Assembly (NCBI GenBank): GCA_001516025.1
Contig: LOEU01000035.1
Coordinates: forward strand, 107,018-171,017
Reading direction: 5' to 3'
Origin: a bacterium BRH_c32
GTDB lineage: Bacteria; Bacteroidota; Ignavibacteria; Ignavibacteriales; Melioribacteraceae
Length of the DNA stretch: 64,000 nt
Part shown: positions 18,993-27,263 of the stretch, in pieces
How the letters are laid out: each line of letters starts with the position of its first letter
How positions within the stretch are numbered: the first letter of the stretch is position 1
Made by a program: the position numbers and the translations under genes
The notes under the pieces: generated by a model
The model's database searches: none
Told to the model about the DNA's origin: nothing
The model's input: only the letters and a program-made list of their open reading frames with translations

Positions 18993-20054
18993 ATGATTGA
19001 AAAAATCAAAGAGTTATTAGGTAAAGAGGCAGATGATCTCTTAACCTACAAAGCAAAATTTCCGGCTGAACAATTAACATTACCGGGTGGCGATTTTGTA
19101 GATAGAGTATTCTATCATAGCGATAGAAATATCAATGTATTAAAAAATCTACAATGGATTTTTAATCATGGTCGTTTAGCAAATTCAGGTTATGTTTCTA
19201 TTCTTCCGGTAGATCAAGGAATCGAGCATTCAGCAGGTGCTTCATTTGCTCCAAATCCGGCTTATTTCGATCCTGAAAATATCGTTAAATTAGCAATCGA
19301 AGGCGGATGCAATGCAGTTGCTTCCACTCTTGGCGTACTTGGAATGGTTTCAAGGAAATATGCTCATAAAATTCCATTAGTAGTAAAAATTAATCATAAT
19401 GAACTTTTGACCTATCCAAATAAATTTGATCAAGTTATGTTTGCATCAGTGGAACAAGCTTATGATATGGGTGCAGCGGCTGTCGGAGCTACAATCTATT
19501 TCGGTTCGGACGAAAGCACACGCCAGATCATGGAAGTAAGCGAAGCTTTTCAATATGCTCATGAATTAGGTCTTGGTACAATTTTATGGTGCTACTTAAG
19601 AAATCCTGCATTCAAACAAGATAAAGATTATCATGTTTCTGCAGACTTAACCGGTCAGGCTAATCATCTTGGTGTAACAATCGAAGCTGATATTATCAAA
19701 CAAAAACTTCCTGAAAATAATGGTGGCTATAAAGCACTTAATATGGATAATTCTTCCTATGGTAAAACAGATAAAAGAATTTATAGTGAATTAACTACTG
19801 ACCATCCTATCGATCTTACAAGATATCAGGTAATTAATAACTATATGGGTAAAGCCGGATTAATCAATTCGGGCGGAGCTTCGGGAGCTAATGATTTTGC
19901 TGAAGCTACTAAAACAGCGGTTATTAATAAAAGAGCAGGCGGCATGGGATTAATCTCCGGTCGTAAAGCTTTCCAGAAACCTATGGTTGAAGGTGTTAAA
20001 TTATTAAATGCAATTCAGGATGTATATCTCTGTAAAGATGTAACAATTGCATAA
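18993..20054 (+). CDS. fbaB: Class I fructose-bisphosphate aldolase (FbaB/DhnA type)
   Basis: Cleaves or forms fructose 1,6-bisphosphate by a Schiff-base mechanism. The protein runs nearly colinear with E. coli FbaB as I remember it (353 versus 350 residues), with shared blocks such as [59 protein letters not shown] and [17 protein letters not shown]. This is the archaeal-like class I type. A strong intrinsic terminator follows at 20140-20172. Confidence 0.97.
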   Translation: MIEKIKELLGKEADDLLTYKAKFPAEQLTLPGGDFVDRVFYHSDRNINVLKNLQWIFNHGRLANSGYVSILPVDQGIEHSAGASFAPNPAYFDPENIVKLAIEGGCNAVASTLGVLGMVSRKYAHKIPLVVKINHNELLTYPNKFDQVMFASVEQAYDMGAAAVGATIYFGSDESTRQIMEVSEAFQYAHELGLGTILWCYLRNPAFKQDKDYHVSADLTGQANHLGVTIEADIIKQKLPENNGGYKALNMDNSSYGKTDKRIYSELTTDHPIDLTRYQVINNYMGKAGLINSGGASGANDFAEATKTAVINKRAGGMGLISGRKAFQKPMVEGVKLLNAIQDVYLCKDVTIA

Positions 20055-20139
20055 AAGATGTCTTACAGGCTAACTCTTTAGAAGTATCTTAATGGTTTTT
20101 GCATAATCAAAGAAAGTCTTAGATGCATCGACATTTCCA

Positions 20140-20172
20140 AAGCCGCCGAGTTATTCTCGGCGGCTTTTTTAT
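20140..20172 (+). terminator. Intrinsic terminator of fbaB
   Basis: Perfect 11-base GC-rich stem AAGCCGCCGAG / CTCGGCGGCTT (20140-20150 and 20156-20166), 5-base loop and a run of six T. It sits between convergent fbaB and the HAD hydrolase gene and may serve both. Confidence 0.92.
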
Positions 20173-20183
20173 TAAATTCAATT

Positions 20184-20816
20184 TTAAAGCTCTTTAGCGG
20201 AGTTGAGAACTGCTACTGCTCCTTTACCCTCTAATCGATGTTTTGGTTGATGTCCGCTCGCTATCAAAATACAATCAATCCCCATCTCATTGGCTACATC
20301 CAAATCGTGCAAAGTATCGCCGATTAAGACCGCTTCATTTTTAGGGCAGCCAATCTGCTTAATCATTTCAAGTCCGATATGAACCTTGCTTTCGGCATAT
20401 ACATTATCCATTCCGAGAAGACCATTGAGATATTTTCTTAAACCGTAATGAGAAACCATTTCTTCAAGGAAATCATGTTTATAAGCTGATAAAATCGATT
20501 GCGCTTTGCCGGCTTGGAAAAATTCTTCCATTTTTTCTGCCACACCTTCATGGAGTCCTGCTTCACCTTTACGCTTTTCATAAGTCGTAGCCCATTCCAT
20601 TCCCACCACTTCAAAAGGCTCATTAATAAGGTCTAACCCAATCTGAGCATAATAATCTTGGACGGGAAAAGTAAAAACTTCAAGATATCGTTCAACTGAA
20701 AGTTCTGCTACGCCTCTATCTTTTAATATTCCGTTTACTATATCGAGTGCTAAATGAAGATCATTAAAAATCGTTCCGTTCCAATCCCATATAATGTGTT
20801 TGTATTTCTCAGTCAT
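20184..20816 (-). CDS. HAD-family hydrolase (phosphoglycolate phosphatase-like)
   Basis: A 210-residue HAD_2-type protein with a cap domain after motif I. Motif I is DWNGT (D11 to T15). Motif II is around QSILSAYK, motif III is in KNEAV, and motif IV is VLIGDTLHDLDVANEMG. In most HAD phosphatases motif I is DxDGT; here the second acidic position is N13, a variant I have seen in this subgroup. A phosphatase acting on small phosphate esters is the default guess. A good TTG-N21-TAGCTTTG promoter lies just upstream. Confidence 0.9.
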   Translation of the reverse strand: MTEKYKHIIWDWNGTIFNDLHLALDIVNGILKDRGVAELSVERYLEVFTFPVQDYYAQIGLDLINEPFEVVGMEWATTYEKRKGEAGLHEGVAEKMEEFFQAGKAQSILSAYKHDFLEEMVSHYGLRKYLNGLLGMDNVYAESKVHIGLEMIKQIGCPKNEAVLIGDTLHDLDVANEMGIDCILIASGHQPKHRLEGKGAVAVLNSAKEL

Positions 20817-20841
20817 TCCAATCCCGTAAAAAGTTTGAATG

Positions 20842-20873
20842 CAAAGCTAATAATAATTATTATAACACAACAA
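20842..20873 (-). promoter_or_regulatory. Candidate Bacteroidota-type promoter of the HAD gene
   Basis: On the minus strand, TTG (20871-20873), 21 bases, then TAGCTTTG (20842-20849), 25 bases before the start codon at 20816. Confidence 0.45.
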
Positions 20874-20891
20874 ATTTTAATAAGGTGTTCT

Positions 20892-22526
20892 ATGAAAAAG
20901 TTTTTCACCATTCTTTTATTAATACCTCTCTGCCTAAACGCACAAAATGCAATCAATAAGCAAACTATTAAAGAAGCGGAAAAAATTATCGGACTTGAAT
21001 TCACCGAGTCTGAAAAAGATTCAATGATAGATGCTCTTAATGAGCAGCTTGGTTACTATAAAGTGGTAAGAGAATTTAATCTATCGAATAGCGTAGTTCC
21101 TTCGGTAATATTTAATCCGATTCCTACCGGATTTCTATTTAATGAGAAGCAGGCGAAGCTTAAGTATGGGGATTACTCAAAAACCAAAAAGCCCGCTTCC
21201 TTAGATGAGCTCGTATACTACTCCATCGGTCAATTGGCACATCTTATTAAAACGAAAAAGATTAGCTCGGTAGAATTAACAAAATTATATTTGGAGCGAT
21301 TAAAAAAATATTCACCAAAATTAGAATCGGTAATTACTTTAACCGAAGAATTGGCTCTTCAACAAGCAAAACGTGCCGATGATGAATTAGCAAAGGGAAA
21401 ATATAAAGGGATGCTTCATGGGATCCCTTATGGAGTAAAAGATCTTCTTGCCACAAAAAATTATCCCACCACTTGGGGTGCAGCTCCATATAAAAATCAG
21501 GTAATTAATGAAGATGCGACCGTAGTAAAAAAATTAGAAGAAGCAGGTGCAGTGCTAGTTGCTAAATTTACAATGGGTGAACTTGCTTGGGGGGATATCT
21601 GGTTTGGAGGAAAAACAAGAAATCCATGGGACTATGAAGAGGGATCAAGCGGTTCATCTGCCGGCTCGGCTTCTTCGGTCTCTGCGGGGTTAGTGCCATT
21701 TGCAATCGGTACAGAAACGTGGGGTTCGATTGTATCGCCATCTACGGTGTGTGGAGTAACGGGATTGCGTCCAACCTATGGAAGAGTCAGCCGAAGCGGT
21801 GCAATGGCTCTGAGCTGGTCTATGGATAAAATTGGAACTATCTGTCGCAATACCGAAGACCTTGCAATCGTATTCGATGAAATCCGGGGATTGGACCCAA
21901 ATGATCTAACTCTTTACGATTACCCTTTTAATTACGATCACAAAATTGATTTTAAGAAACTAAAAATTGGATACTTAAAAGTTGATTTCGATAAAAAATA
22001 TCCATTTCATTCAAATGATTCTTTGGTGCTGATGCAATTAAAAAAGCTTGGTGCTGAATTGATACCGATTTCATTGCCTAAGATTAATGTTAATAGTCTT
22101 TCGTTTATTCTATCAGCCGAATCTGCTGCTGCATTCGACGAATTAACACGAAGCAATAAAGACGAAGAGTTGGTTAGGCAGATAAAAAATGCATGGCCTA
22201 ATTTATTCCGAGCAAACAGGTTTATTCCTGCCGTGGAATATATAAATGCCAATAGAATTAGAACTGTCTTGATAAATGAGATGAATCAAATAATGAATAA
22301 AATCGATTTTTATCTTGCTCCATCTTGGGAAGGAGATAATTTACTTTTGACGAACTTAACGGGACATCCGTCTGTTGTAGTCCCAACAGGTAAAGCCACT
22401 GACGGCACTAATAGCAGCATCACGTTTATCGGCCGGCTCTTTGAAGAAGGAAAGATAATCGCCGCGGCAAAAGCATTTCAGGATGCAACGGAGTTTCATC
22501 TAAAGCGTCCAATGCTTGTGGAGTAA
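20892..22526 (+). CDS. Exported amidase-signature hydrolase (GatA-fold)
   Basis: A 544-residue amidase with signal peptide MKKFFTILLLIPLCLNAQ. The Ser-cisSer-Lys triad is visible: K183 in GVKDLLATK, S253 in GSSGSSAG and S279 in ETWGSIVSP. An N-terminal extension of about 110 residues precedes the amidase domain. I chose the ATG at 20892 because the signal peptide begins there; the frame extends upstream to 20754, but that would run through the promoter and start of the divergent HAD gene. Amide substrates (peptide amides, acyl amides) are unknown. It is followed after 32 bases by another exported serine hydrolase, and the two probably form an operon. Confidence 0.93.
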   Translation: MKKFFTILLLIPLCLNAQNAINKQTIKEAEKIIGLEFTESEKDSMIDALNEQLGYYKVVREFNLSNSVVPSVIFNPIPTGFLFNEKQAKLKYGDYSKTKKPASLDELVYYSIGQLAHLIKTKKISSVELTKLYLERLKKYSPKLESVITLTEELALQQAKRADDELAKGKYKGMLHGIPYGVKDLLATKNYPTTWGAAPYKNQVINEDATVVKKLEEAGAVLVAKFTMGELAWGDIWFGGKTRNPWDYEEGSSGSSAGSASSVSAGLVPFAIGTETWGSIVSPSTVCGVTGLRPTYGRVSRSGAMALSWSMDKIGTICRNTEDLAIVFDEIRGLDPNDLTLYDYPFNYDHKIDFKKLKIGYLKVDFDKKYPFHSNDSLVLMQLKKLGAELIPISLPKINVNSLSFILSAESAAAFDELTRSNKDEELVRQIKNAWPNLFRANRFIPAVEYINANRIRTVLINEMNQIMNKIDFYLAPSWEGDNLLLTNLTGHPSVVVPTGKATDGTNSSITFIGRLFEEGKIIAAAKAFQDATEFHLKRPMLVE

Positions 22527-22558
22527 TTATAAAATAATCAAAATAAATTGAGGAAAGA

Positions 22559-24043
22559 ATGAAAACCGTTTTGCGTTCTCTATTGTTACTATTTGTTATG
22601 CTATCACAATTGGTGGCACAGGATTTTAAGAAGTTAGATTCATTTATCGAAAAGGGAATGAAGGATTGGCAAATGCCCGGTTTCTCGGTGGCAATTGTAA
22701 AAAACGATTCGGTGATTTATGCAAAAGGATTCGGCGTAGCGGAACTTGGAAAAGAAGAAAAAGTGGACGAAAACACTCTCTTTGTAATTGCATCATTATC
22801 AAAGGCATTTACCACTGCTTCGATTGCCCGATTAGTTGATCAAGGGAAATTGAAATGGGATGATCCGGTTACTAAATATCTACCCGATTTTCAGATGTAT
22901 GATCCTTGGGTTACGAAAGAGCTAACGGTACGTGATCTTGTTACTCATCGCAGCGGACTTGTAACATTCAGCGGCGATATACTTTGGCTCGGAAGTAATT
23001 ATGATACAAAAGAAGTATTAAGACGTGTTCGTTACCTTAAACCGGTTTCAAGTTTCCGAACAAAGTATGGTTATTCTAATTTAATGTACACCGCTGCTGG
23101 AGCTGTATTAGAGACGGTTACAGATACCTCTTGGCAGGATTATATAAAGGCAAATTTCTTTAAACCACTCGGAATGAAAAGAAGTGTAACGAGTATCGAA
23201 GAATTACAGAAATCGAGCAATATAGCAAAAGCATATAAAATGGATGAAGGGAAATTAAGTGTTATAAAATATTATTCGGTGGATGCGGTTGCTCCCGCTG
23301 CAGGTATTAATTCCTCTGCTATCGAAATGGCTCAATGGATTCGTTTGCAGTTAGGCAAGGGGAAGTATGAAGGGAAAAGAATTTTTAGCGAAAGACAATC
23401 GACAGAGATGTGGATGAACAGTTTTGCAGTTGGTAATGGTGCTATCGGATTGGGTTGGTTTGCTGATTATTATAAGGGCAAGCGTGTGCTTTCTCACGGT
23501 GGCGGTATGCCCGGAATGGTGTCGAATGTTACATTAGTTCCGGAAGAAAAATTTGGTTTCGTACTACTGAGTAATCTCGAAAACAGTATGACGGGCGCAG
23601 TCAGAAGCTATATAATGGATCTGATGCTTGGCTTAGAGGAAAAGGATTATAATGCGGATATGCTAAAAAGATTTAATGCCGGTATGGAACGAAGACAAAA
23701 AGAGTTCGATCGTCGCGATTCGATTCGAGTAGAGGGTACAAATCCTTCACTGCCATTAGAAAAATATGCCGGTATTTATGAAGATAAAATGTATGGTAAA
23801 GCTGAAATTTCGGTTAAAGATGGAAATTTGTTTTTACAATTTTTGCCATCGAAAGAGTTTAGAGGTGAGTTAAAGCATTATCATTATGATACTTTTACTA
23901 TCGATTGGGCTGATCAATTCCTCACAAAAGGGTGGGTGAAGTTTGAAATGAATTTTAATGCAGATATTGAAAAATTTACAATTGAAGTACCAAATTCACC
24001 CGATTTCGTATTCACGGAATTGGAGTTTATAAAGCAGAAATAA
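22559..24043 (+). CDS. Exported class C beta-lactamase-like serine hydrolase
   Basis: A 494-residue penicillin-binding-protein/beta-lactamase-fold enzyme. Signal peptide 1-20. Catalytic motifs are SLSK (S79, K82), YSN (Y172-N174) and HGGG at 313-316 in place of the KTG motif, as in the esterase/peptidase branch (PF00144). A C-terminal lipocalin-like DUF3471-type domain occupies about residues 395-494. Such proteins may be D-aminopeptidases, esterases or wall-related hydrolases; true beta-lactamase activity is not implied. Cotranscription with the upstream amidase is likely. Confidence 0.92.
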   Translation: MKTVLRSLLLLFVMLSQLVAQDFKKLDSFIEKGMKDWQMPGFSVAIVKNDSVIYAKGFGVAELGKEEKVDENTLFVIASLSKAFTTASIARLVDQGKLKWDDPVTKYLPDFQMYDPWVTKELTVRDLVTHRSGLVTFSGDILWLGSNYDTKEVLRRVRYLKPVSSFRTKYGYSNLMYTAAGAVLETVTDTSWQDYIKANFFKPLGMKRSVTSIEELQKSSNIAKAYKMDEGKLSVIKYYSVDAVAPAAGINSSAIEMAQWIRLQLGKGKYEGKRIFSERQSTEMWMNSFAVGNGAIGLGWFADYYKGKRVLSHGGGMPGMVSNVTLVPEEKFGFVLLSNLENSMTGAVRSYIMDLMLGLEEKDYNADMLKRFNAGMERRQKEFDRRDSIRVEGTNPSLPLEKYAGIYEDKMYGKAEISVKDGNLFLQFLPSKEFRGELKHYHYDTFTIDWADQFLTKGWVKFEMNFNADIEKFTIEVPNSPDFVFTELEFIKQK

Positions 24044-24059
24044 GTAAATATTACACATT

Positions 24060-24084
24060 CCCCCTCTTTTCAAACAAGAGGGGG
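24060..24084 (+). terminator. Hairpin after the serine hydrolase gene
   Basis: Nine-base stem CCCCCTCTT / AAGAGGGGG with a 7-base loop, 16 bases after the stop codon. The T run that follows is poor. Confidence 0.55.
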
Positions 24085-24244
24085 AGATATTTATAAAATC
24101 AATTCTCATTGCATTCCTAATATCTGTGCTCAATATAAAATTTCTTTTATGAATTTGGAAGAATTCTTCATTACTGAAAAATGGTCTTTTTAATCTGACG
24201 GGATTAAATAGTATATTTCGGGAAGTAAAATTAAAGGAAGTGCA

Positions 24245-25441
24245 ATGTTTTCAGTATCGAAAAGAATTAATAATATCATCGAATCTCCTACAATGAAGGT
24301 GGCTGCCGAAGCTAAAGGAATGCAAGCAAGAGGGGAACATGTAATTGATTTGAGTGTCGGAGAACCCGATTTCCCGACTCCAAGAAATATCAAAGACGCA
24401 GCCATCGAAGCAATCGGTAATAATATGACACGTTATACCGTTAATCCGGGTACAGTCGAACTTAGAAAGGCAATTCAAAATAAATTTAAGAATGACCATA
24501 ATCTTGATTACACATTAAACGAGATAATCGTTTCAAACGGTGCTAAGCAGAGTATTTTTAATGCTGTACAATCGATTATCTATATTGATGATGAAGCAAT
24601 TATCCCGGCACCTTATTGGGTTTCATATCCCGAGATGATTACACTTGCCCACGGAAAACCGGTAATAGTGGAAACTACCGAGGAATCGGGTTTCAAGATT
24701 ACACCCGAACAATTAAAAAATTCTGTTACTCCGGCTACTAAATTATTAATCTTATGTAATCCATCTAATCCAACGGGTTCTGCATATACAAAAGAGGAAC
24801 TCGAAGCAATTGCGGCAGTTGCCGAAGAACATGATTTTTATATTATCTCCGACGAAATTTATGAAAAATTAATTTATGAAGATTATAAATTTGTCAGTTT
24901 CGCCGAATTAAACGAGTCGATGAAGAAGAGAACCATTGTAATTAATGGAGTATCAAAAGCTTATGCAATGACAGGATGGAGAATCGGTTACGCTGCGGGT
25001 CCCGAGAATATTATTAAGGGTATTAATAAACTTCAAAGCCATAGCACTTCAAACGCTTCTTCGATTTCACAAGCAGCTACTGTCGAAGCACTCAATGGTA
25101 ATCAAGAAGTTGTCGAAGAGATGCGCCTTGAATTTGAGAAGAGAAGAAATTATTTCTATGAAGTGATCACTTCGTTAGAAGGAATCACTTGCTATAAACC
25201 GGAAGGTGCTTTTTACTTATTCCCAAATATTCGTCATTATTTCGGTAAATCAACCGAAGTAATGAAGATTGAACATTCGTTCGATCTTTCTATGTATCTG
25301 TTATATGAAGCAAAGGTTGCCACTGTCCCCGGAAGTTCTTTCGGAGCGGAAGGGTTTTTGAGATTATCTTATGCTACATCTATGGAGAATTTGATAGAAG
25401 GTTTTGAACGAATCAAAACGGCATTAGCAAAACTAAAGTAG
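24245..25441 (+). CDS. Aspartate aminotransferase (class I, subgroup 1b)
   Basis: PLP-dependent transaminase, probably Asp/2-oxoglutarate. The opening RINNIIESPTMKVAAEAK and VIDLSVGEPDFPTP are typical of thermophile-type AspC (AAT-Ib). Other conserved blocks are ILCNPSNPTGSAYTKEEL and ISDEIYEKLIYE. The PLP lysine is K238 in VSKAYAMTGWRIGYAAGP. Length 398 is normal. Prephenate or other aminotransferase specificity cannot be excluded. A long perfect hairpin follows the gene. Confidence 0.95.
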   Translation: MFSVSKRINNIIESPTMKVAAEAKGMQARGEHVIDLSVGEPDFPTPRNIKDAAIEAIGNNMTRYTVNPGTVELRKAIQNKFKNDHNLDYTLNEIIVSNGAKQSIFNAVQSIIYIDDEAIIPAPYWVSYPEMITLAHGKPVIVETTEESGFKITPEQLKNSVTPATKLLILCNPSNPTGSAYTKEELEAIAAVAEEHDFYIISDEIYEKLIYEDYKFVSFAELNESMKKRTIVINGVSKAYAMTGWRIGYAAGPENIIKGINKLQSHSTSNASSISQAATVEALNGNQEVVEEMRLEFEKRRNYFYEVITSLEGITCYKPEGAFYLFPNIRHYFGKSTEVMKIEHSFDLSMYLLYEAKVATVPGSSFGAEGFLRLSYATSMENLIEGFERIKTALAKLK

Positions 25442-25478
25442 TTGGTTTTATTTTGAAGTGTTATTTGAATATCGGCAA

Positions 25479-25521
25479 GATAAATACCCTAATGACAGTA
25501 AGTGTTATTAGGGTATTTATC
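25479..25521. terminator. Long perfect inverted repeat between convergent genes
   Basis: Arms of 15 bases (GATAAATACCCTAAT at 25479-25493 and its exact complement at 25507-25521) with a 13-base loop, between the aminotransferase and the convergent YpdA gene. It is probably a terminator, perhaps for both directions, but no strong T run follows on either strand. Confidence 0.55.
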
Positions 25522-25655
25522 TATTGTTGCTAAAAAAAATACTAAAAGTAAGCATTATACTGCTATACTGTACTAAATCTCCTCAGCAATATTATAATTT
25601 TTTCAGTTTTGACTACATTCGACAAACGGGAAGTATTTTTTCTGAGGTTATTTTA

Positions 25656-26624
25656 TTAATTTCCGTTATTGCTTATACACTCCATAATATTTTCGGCATG
25701 GTAGCGACTGTTTTCGATAAACCATCTGCCTGTATCCATTCCGCCGCAAACTACTCCTGCAAGAAATATCCCCGGTATATTTGTTTCGAAATTTTCACTA
25801 TTATATACCGGCACTAAATTAAATTCGCTCTCTAATTTAATTCCGATATTTTTCAGAAATCGATAATCGGGATGGTATCCCGTCATCGCAAATACGAAAT
25901 CATTTTCCAAAGTTAAATTACCTTCCGGAGTAAGTATGTCAACTGAATCTTCACGAATCTCTTTTATATAAGAATTAAAATGTGCCTTAATCGCTCCCTC
26001 TGCAATACGATTTTCGATATCGGGTTTTACCCAATACTTAACGTTTTCGTCTAATTTATTTTTTCGTACGACCATTGTAACTTCCGCAGAACGTCTGAAA
26101 GTTTCTAAAGCTACATCTACCGCCGAATTCCCTCCTCCGATTACAATGACCTTAGTTTCGGCATAAGGATGGGCATCTTCATAATAATGTTTTACTTTCT
26201 TAAGACTTTCTCCGGGCACACTAATAAGATTAGGATAATCAAAAAATCCTGTTGCGATAATGACGTTCTTTGCCGAATAAGAACCTTTCTCCGTTTCAAC
26301 AACGAAATCACCCTTCTCACCCGTTACGTTAACGACTTTTTCATAGGGGGAGAGATTAAGTTTCCAAGCATCTTTTACTCTACGGTAATATTCTAAGGCT
26401 TCGCTTCGTGTCGGCTTTACACCGTGAGATATGAATGGCACCTGCCCAATTTCCAATCGATCCGAAGTGGAAAAGAATACCATATTTGTAGGATAATTAT
26501 AAATGGAATTTAGTAAGCATCCCTTTTCTAAAATCTTATAGTTAAGATTATGTACTGAAGCCGAAATTCCGCATGCCAATCCGATTGGACCGCCGCCAAC
26601 AATTATTACATCAAATTTTTCCAT
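25656..26624 (-). CDS. ypdA: YpdA-like FAD/NADPH disulfide reductase (putative bacillithiol disulfide reductase)
   Basis: A 322-residue flavoprotein with the FAD Rossmann motif VGGGPIG (9-15) and a second, NADPH-binding motif VIVIGGGNSAVDVAL near residue 160. The SIYNYPTNMVFFSTSDRLEIG block and GFFDYPN are characteristic of YpdA. It lacks the CxxC pair of thioredoxin reductase. The C-terminal block GIFLAGVVCGGMDTGRWFIENSRYHA also matches YpdA. In Firmicutes YpdA reduces bacillithiol disulfide, so this gene hints that the organism uses bacillithiol; bsh biosynthesis genes are not in this window. Confidence 0.9.
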   Translation of the reverse strand: MEKFDVIIVGGGPIGLACGISASVHNLNYKILEKGCLLNSIYNYPTNMVFFSTSDRLEIGQVPFISHGVKPTRSEALEYYRRVKDAWKLNLSPYEKVVNVTGEKGDFVVETEKGSYSAKNVIIATGFFDYPNLISVPGESLKKVKHYYEDAHPYAETKVIVIGGGNSAVDVALETFRRSAEVTMVVRKNKLDENVKYWVKPDIENRIAEGAIKAHFNSYIKEIREDSVDILTPEGNLTLENDFVFAMTGYHPDYRFLKNIGIKLESEFNLVPVYNSENFETNIPGIFLAGVVCGGMDTGRWFIENSRYHAENIMECISNNGN

Positions 26625-26705
26625 ATCTCTTTTTGTTTTTATGAATAATTCTTATTTAGTTTTACGATATTGTATAACTCAAAACTAATCAATTATGTAG
26701 ATATT

Positions 26706-27263
26706 ATGTCAAACAAAAATAAAAATAATCGAGTAAAAAAAAGCAGTGTAATTAAAGGGTATAAATATTCTCTCTTCCAAATATTTCTTTATCGATACGG
26801 TAATATTATAGCTACATTATTTCTTGGCTTCCATTTCCTTACTTCTGCCGTTATGATGTTTCAAAAATGGTATTTCGGAATACTTTTTGTTCTTAATATG
26901 TTCTTAATCCTTATCCTAAATAAACACTTTTTAAAAACGTATAAATATTTTCCTTTTTTAGTCAAAGCCGATGATACAAAGATGATCTGTTCTAATTTTT
27001 TTCTTAGTACCAAAGTAATCGAAATTCGTTACGATGAGATAATAGAACTTAAAGGGGGAATCTTTAGCGGACATATTACTAAACCAATTTATATAGTGGC
27101 TAAGGGAAATAAGGAGATCGGATTTTATTCTCACGCCGGGAATTTCAATAAGCTATTAACACAGATCCTGCAATACCTACCGCAGGATTTATATAATAGT
27201 TCTCTTAATAAAATTGAAGAATTTAAGAAAGCTCCTAAAAGCAAACGAAATAAATTTATTTAA
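26706..27263 (+). CDS. Membrane protein with cytoplasmic PH-like beta domain, unknown function
   Basis: A 185-residue protein with a basic N-terminus, two membrane helices at about 35-80, then a beta-rich soluble domain (TKVIEIRYDEIIELKGGIFSG...KPIYIVAKGNKEIGFYS) resembling bacterial PH domains such as those after paired helices, and a lysine-rich C-terminus. I place the start at the ATG of 26706; the frame extends to a TTG at 26670, which lacks support. No function can be assigned. The last 8 bases overlap the convergent amylase gene. Confidence 0.72.
   Translation: MSNKNKNNRVKKSSVIKGYKYSLFQIFLYRYGNIIATLFLGFHFLTSAVMMFQKWYFGILFVLNMFLILILNKHFLKTYKYFPFLVKADDTKMICSNFFLSTKVIEIRYDEIIELKGGIFSGHITKPIYIVAKGNKEIGFYSHAGNFNKLLTQILQYLPQDLYNSSLNKIEEFKKAPKSKRNKFI

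Noticed and set aside
20754..20891. Longer N-terminus of the exported amidase
   Set aside because: It would place 46 residues before a clear signal peptide and run through the divergent HAD gene start and promoter.
25524..25817. 97-residue plus-strand open frame
   Set aside because: It lies mostly antisense to the end of the YpdA gene, has no recognisable domain and no good ribosome site.
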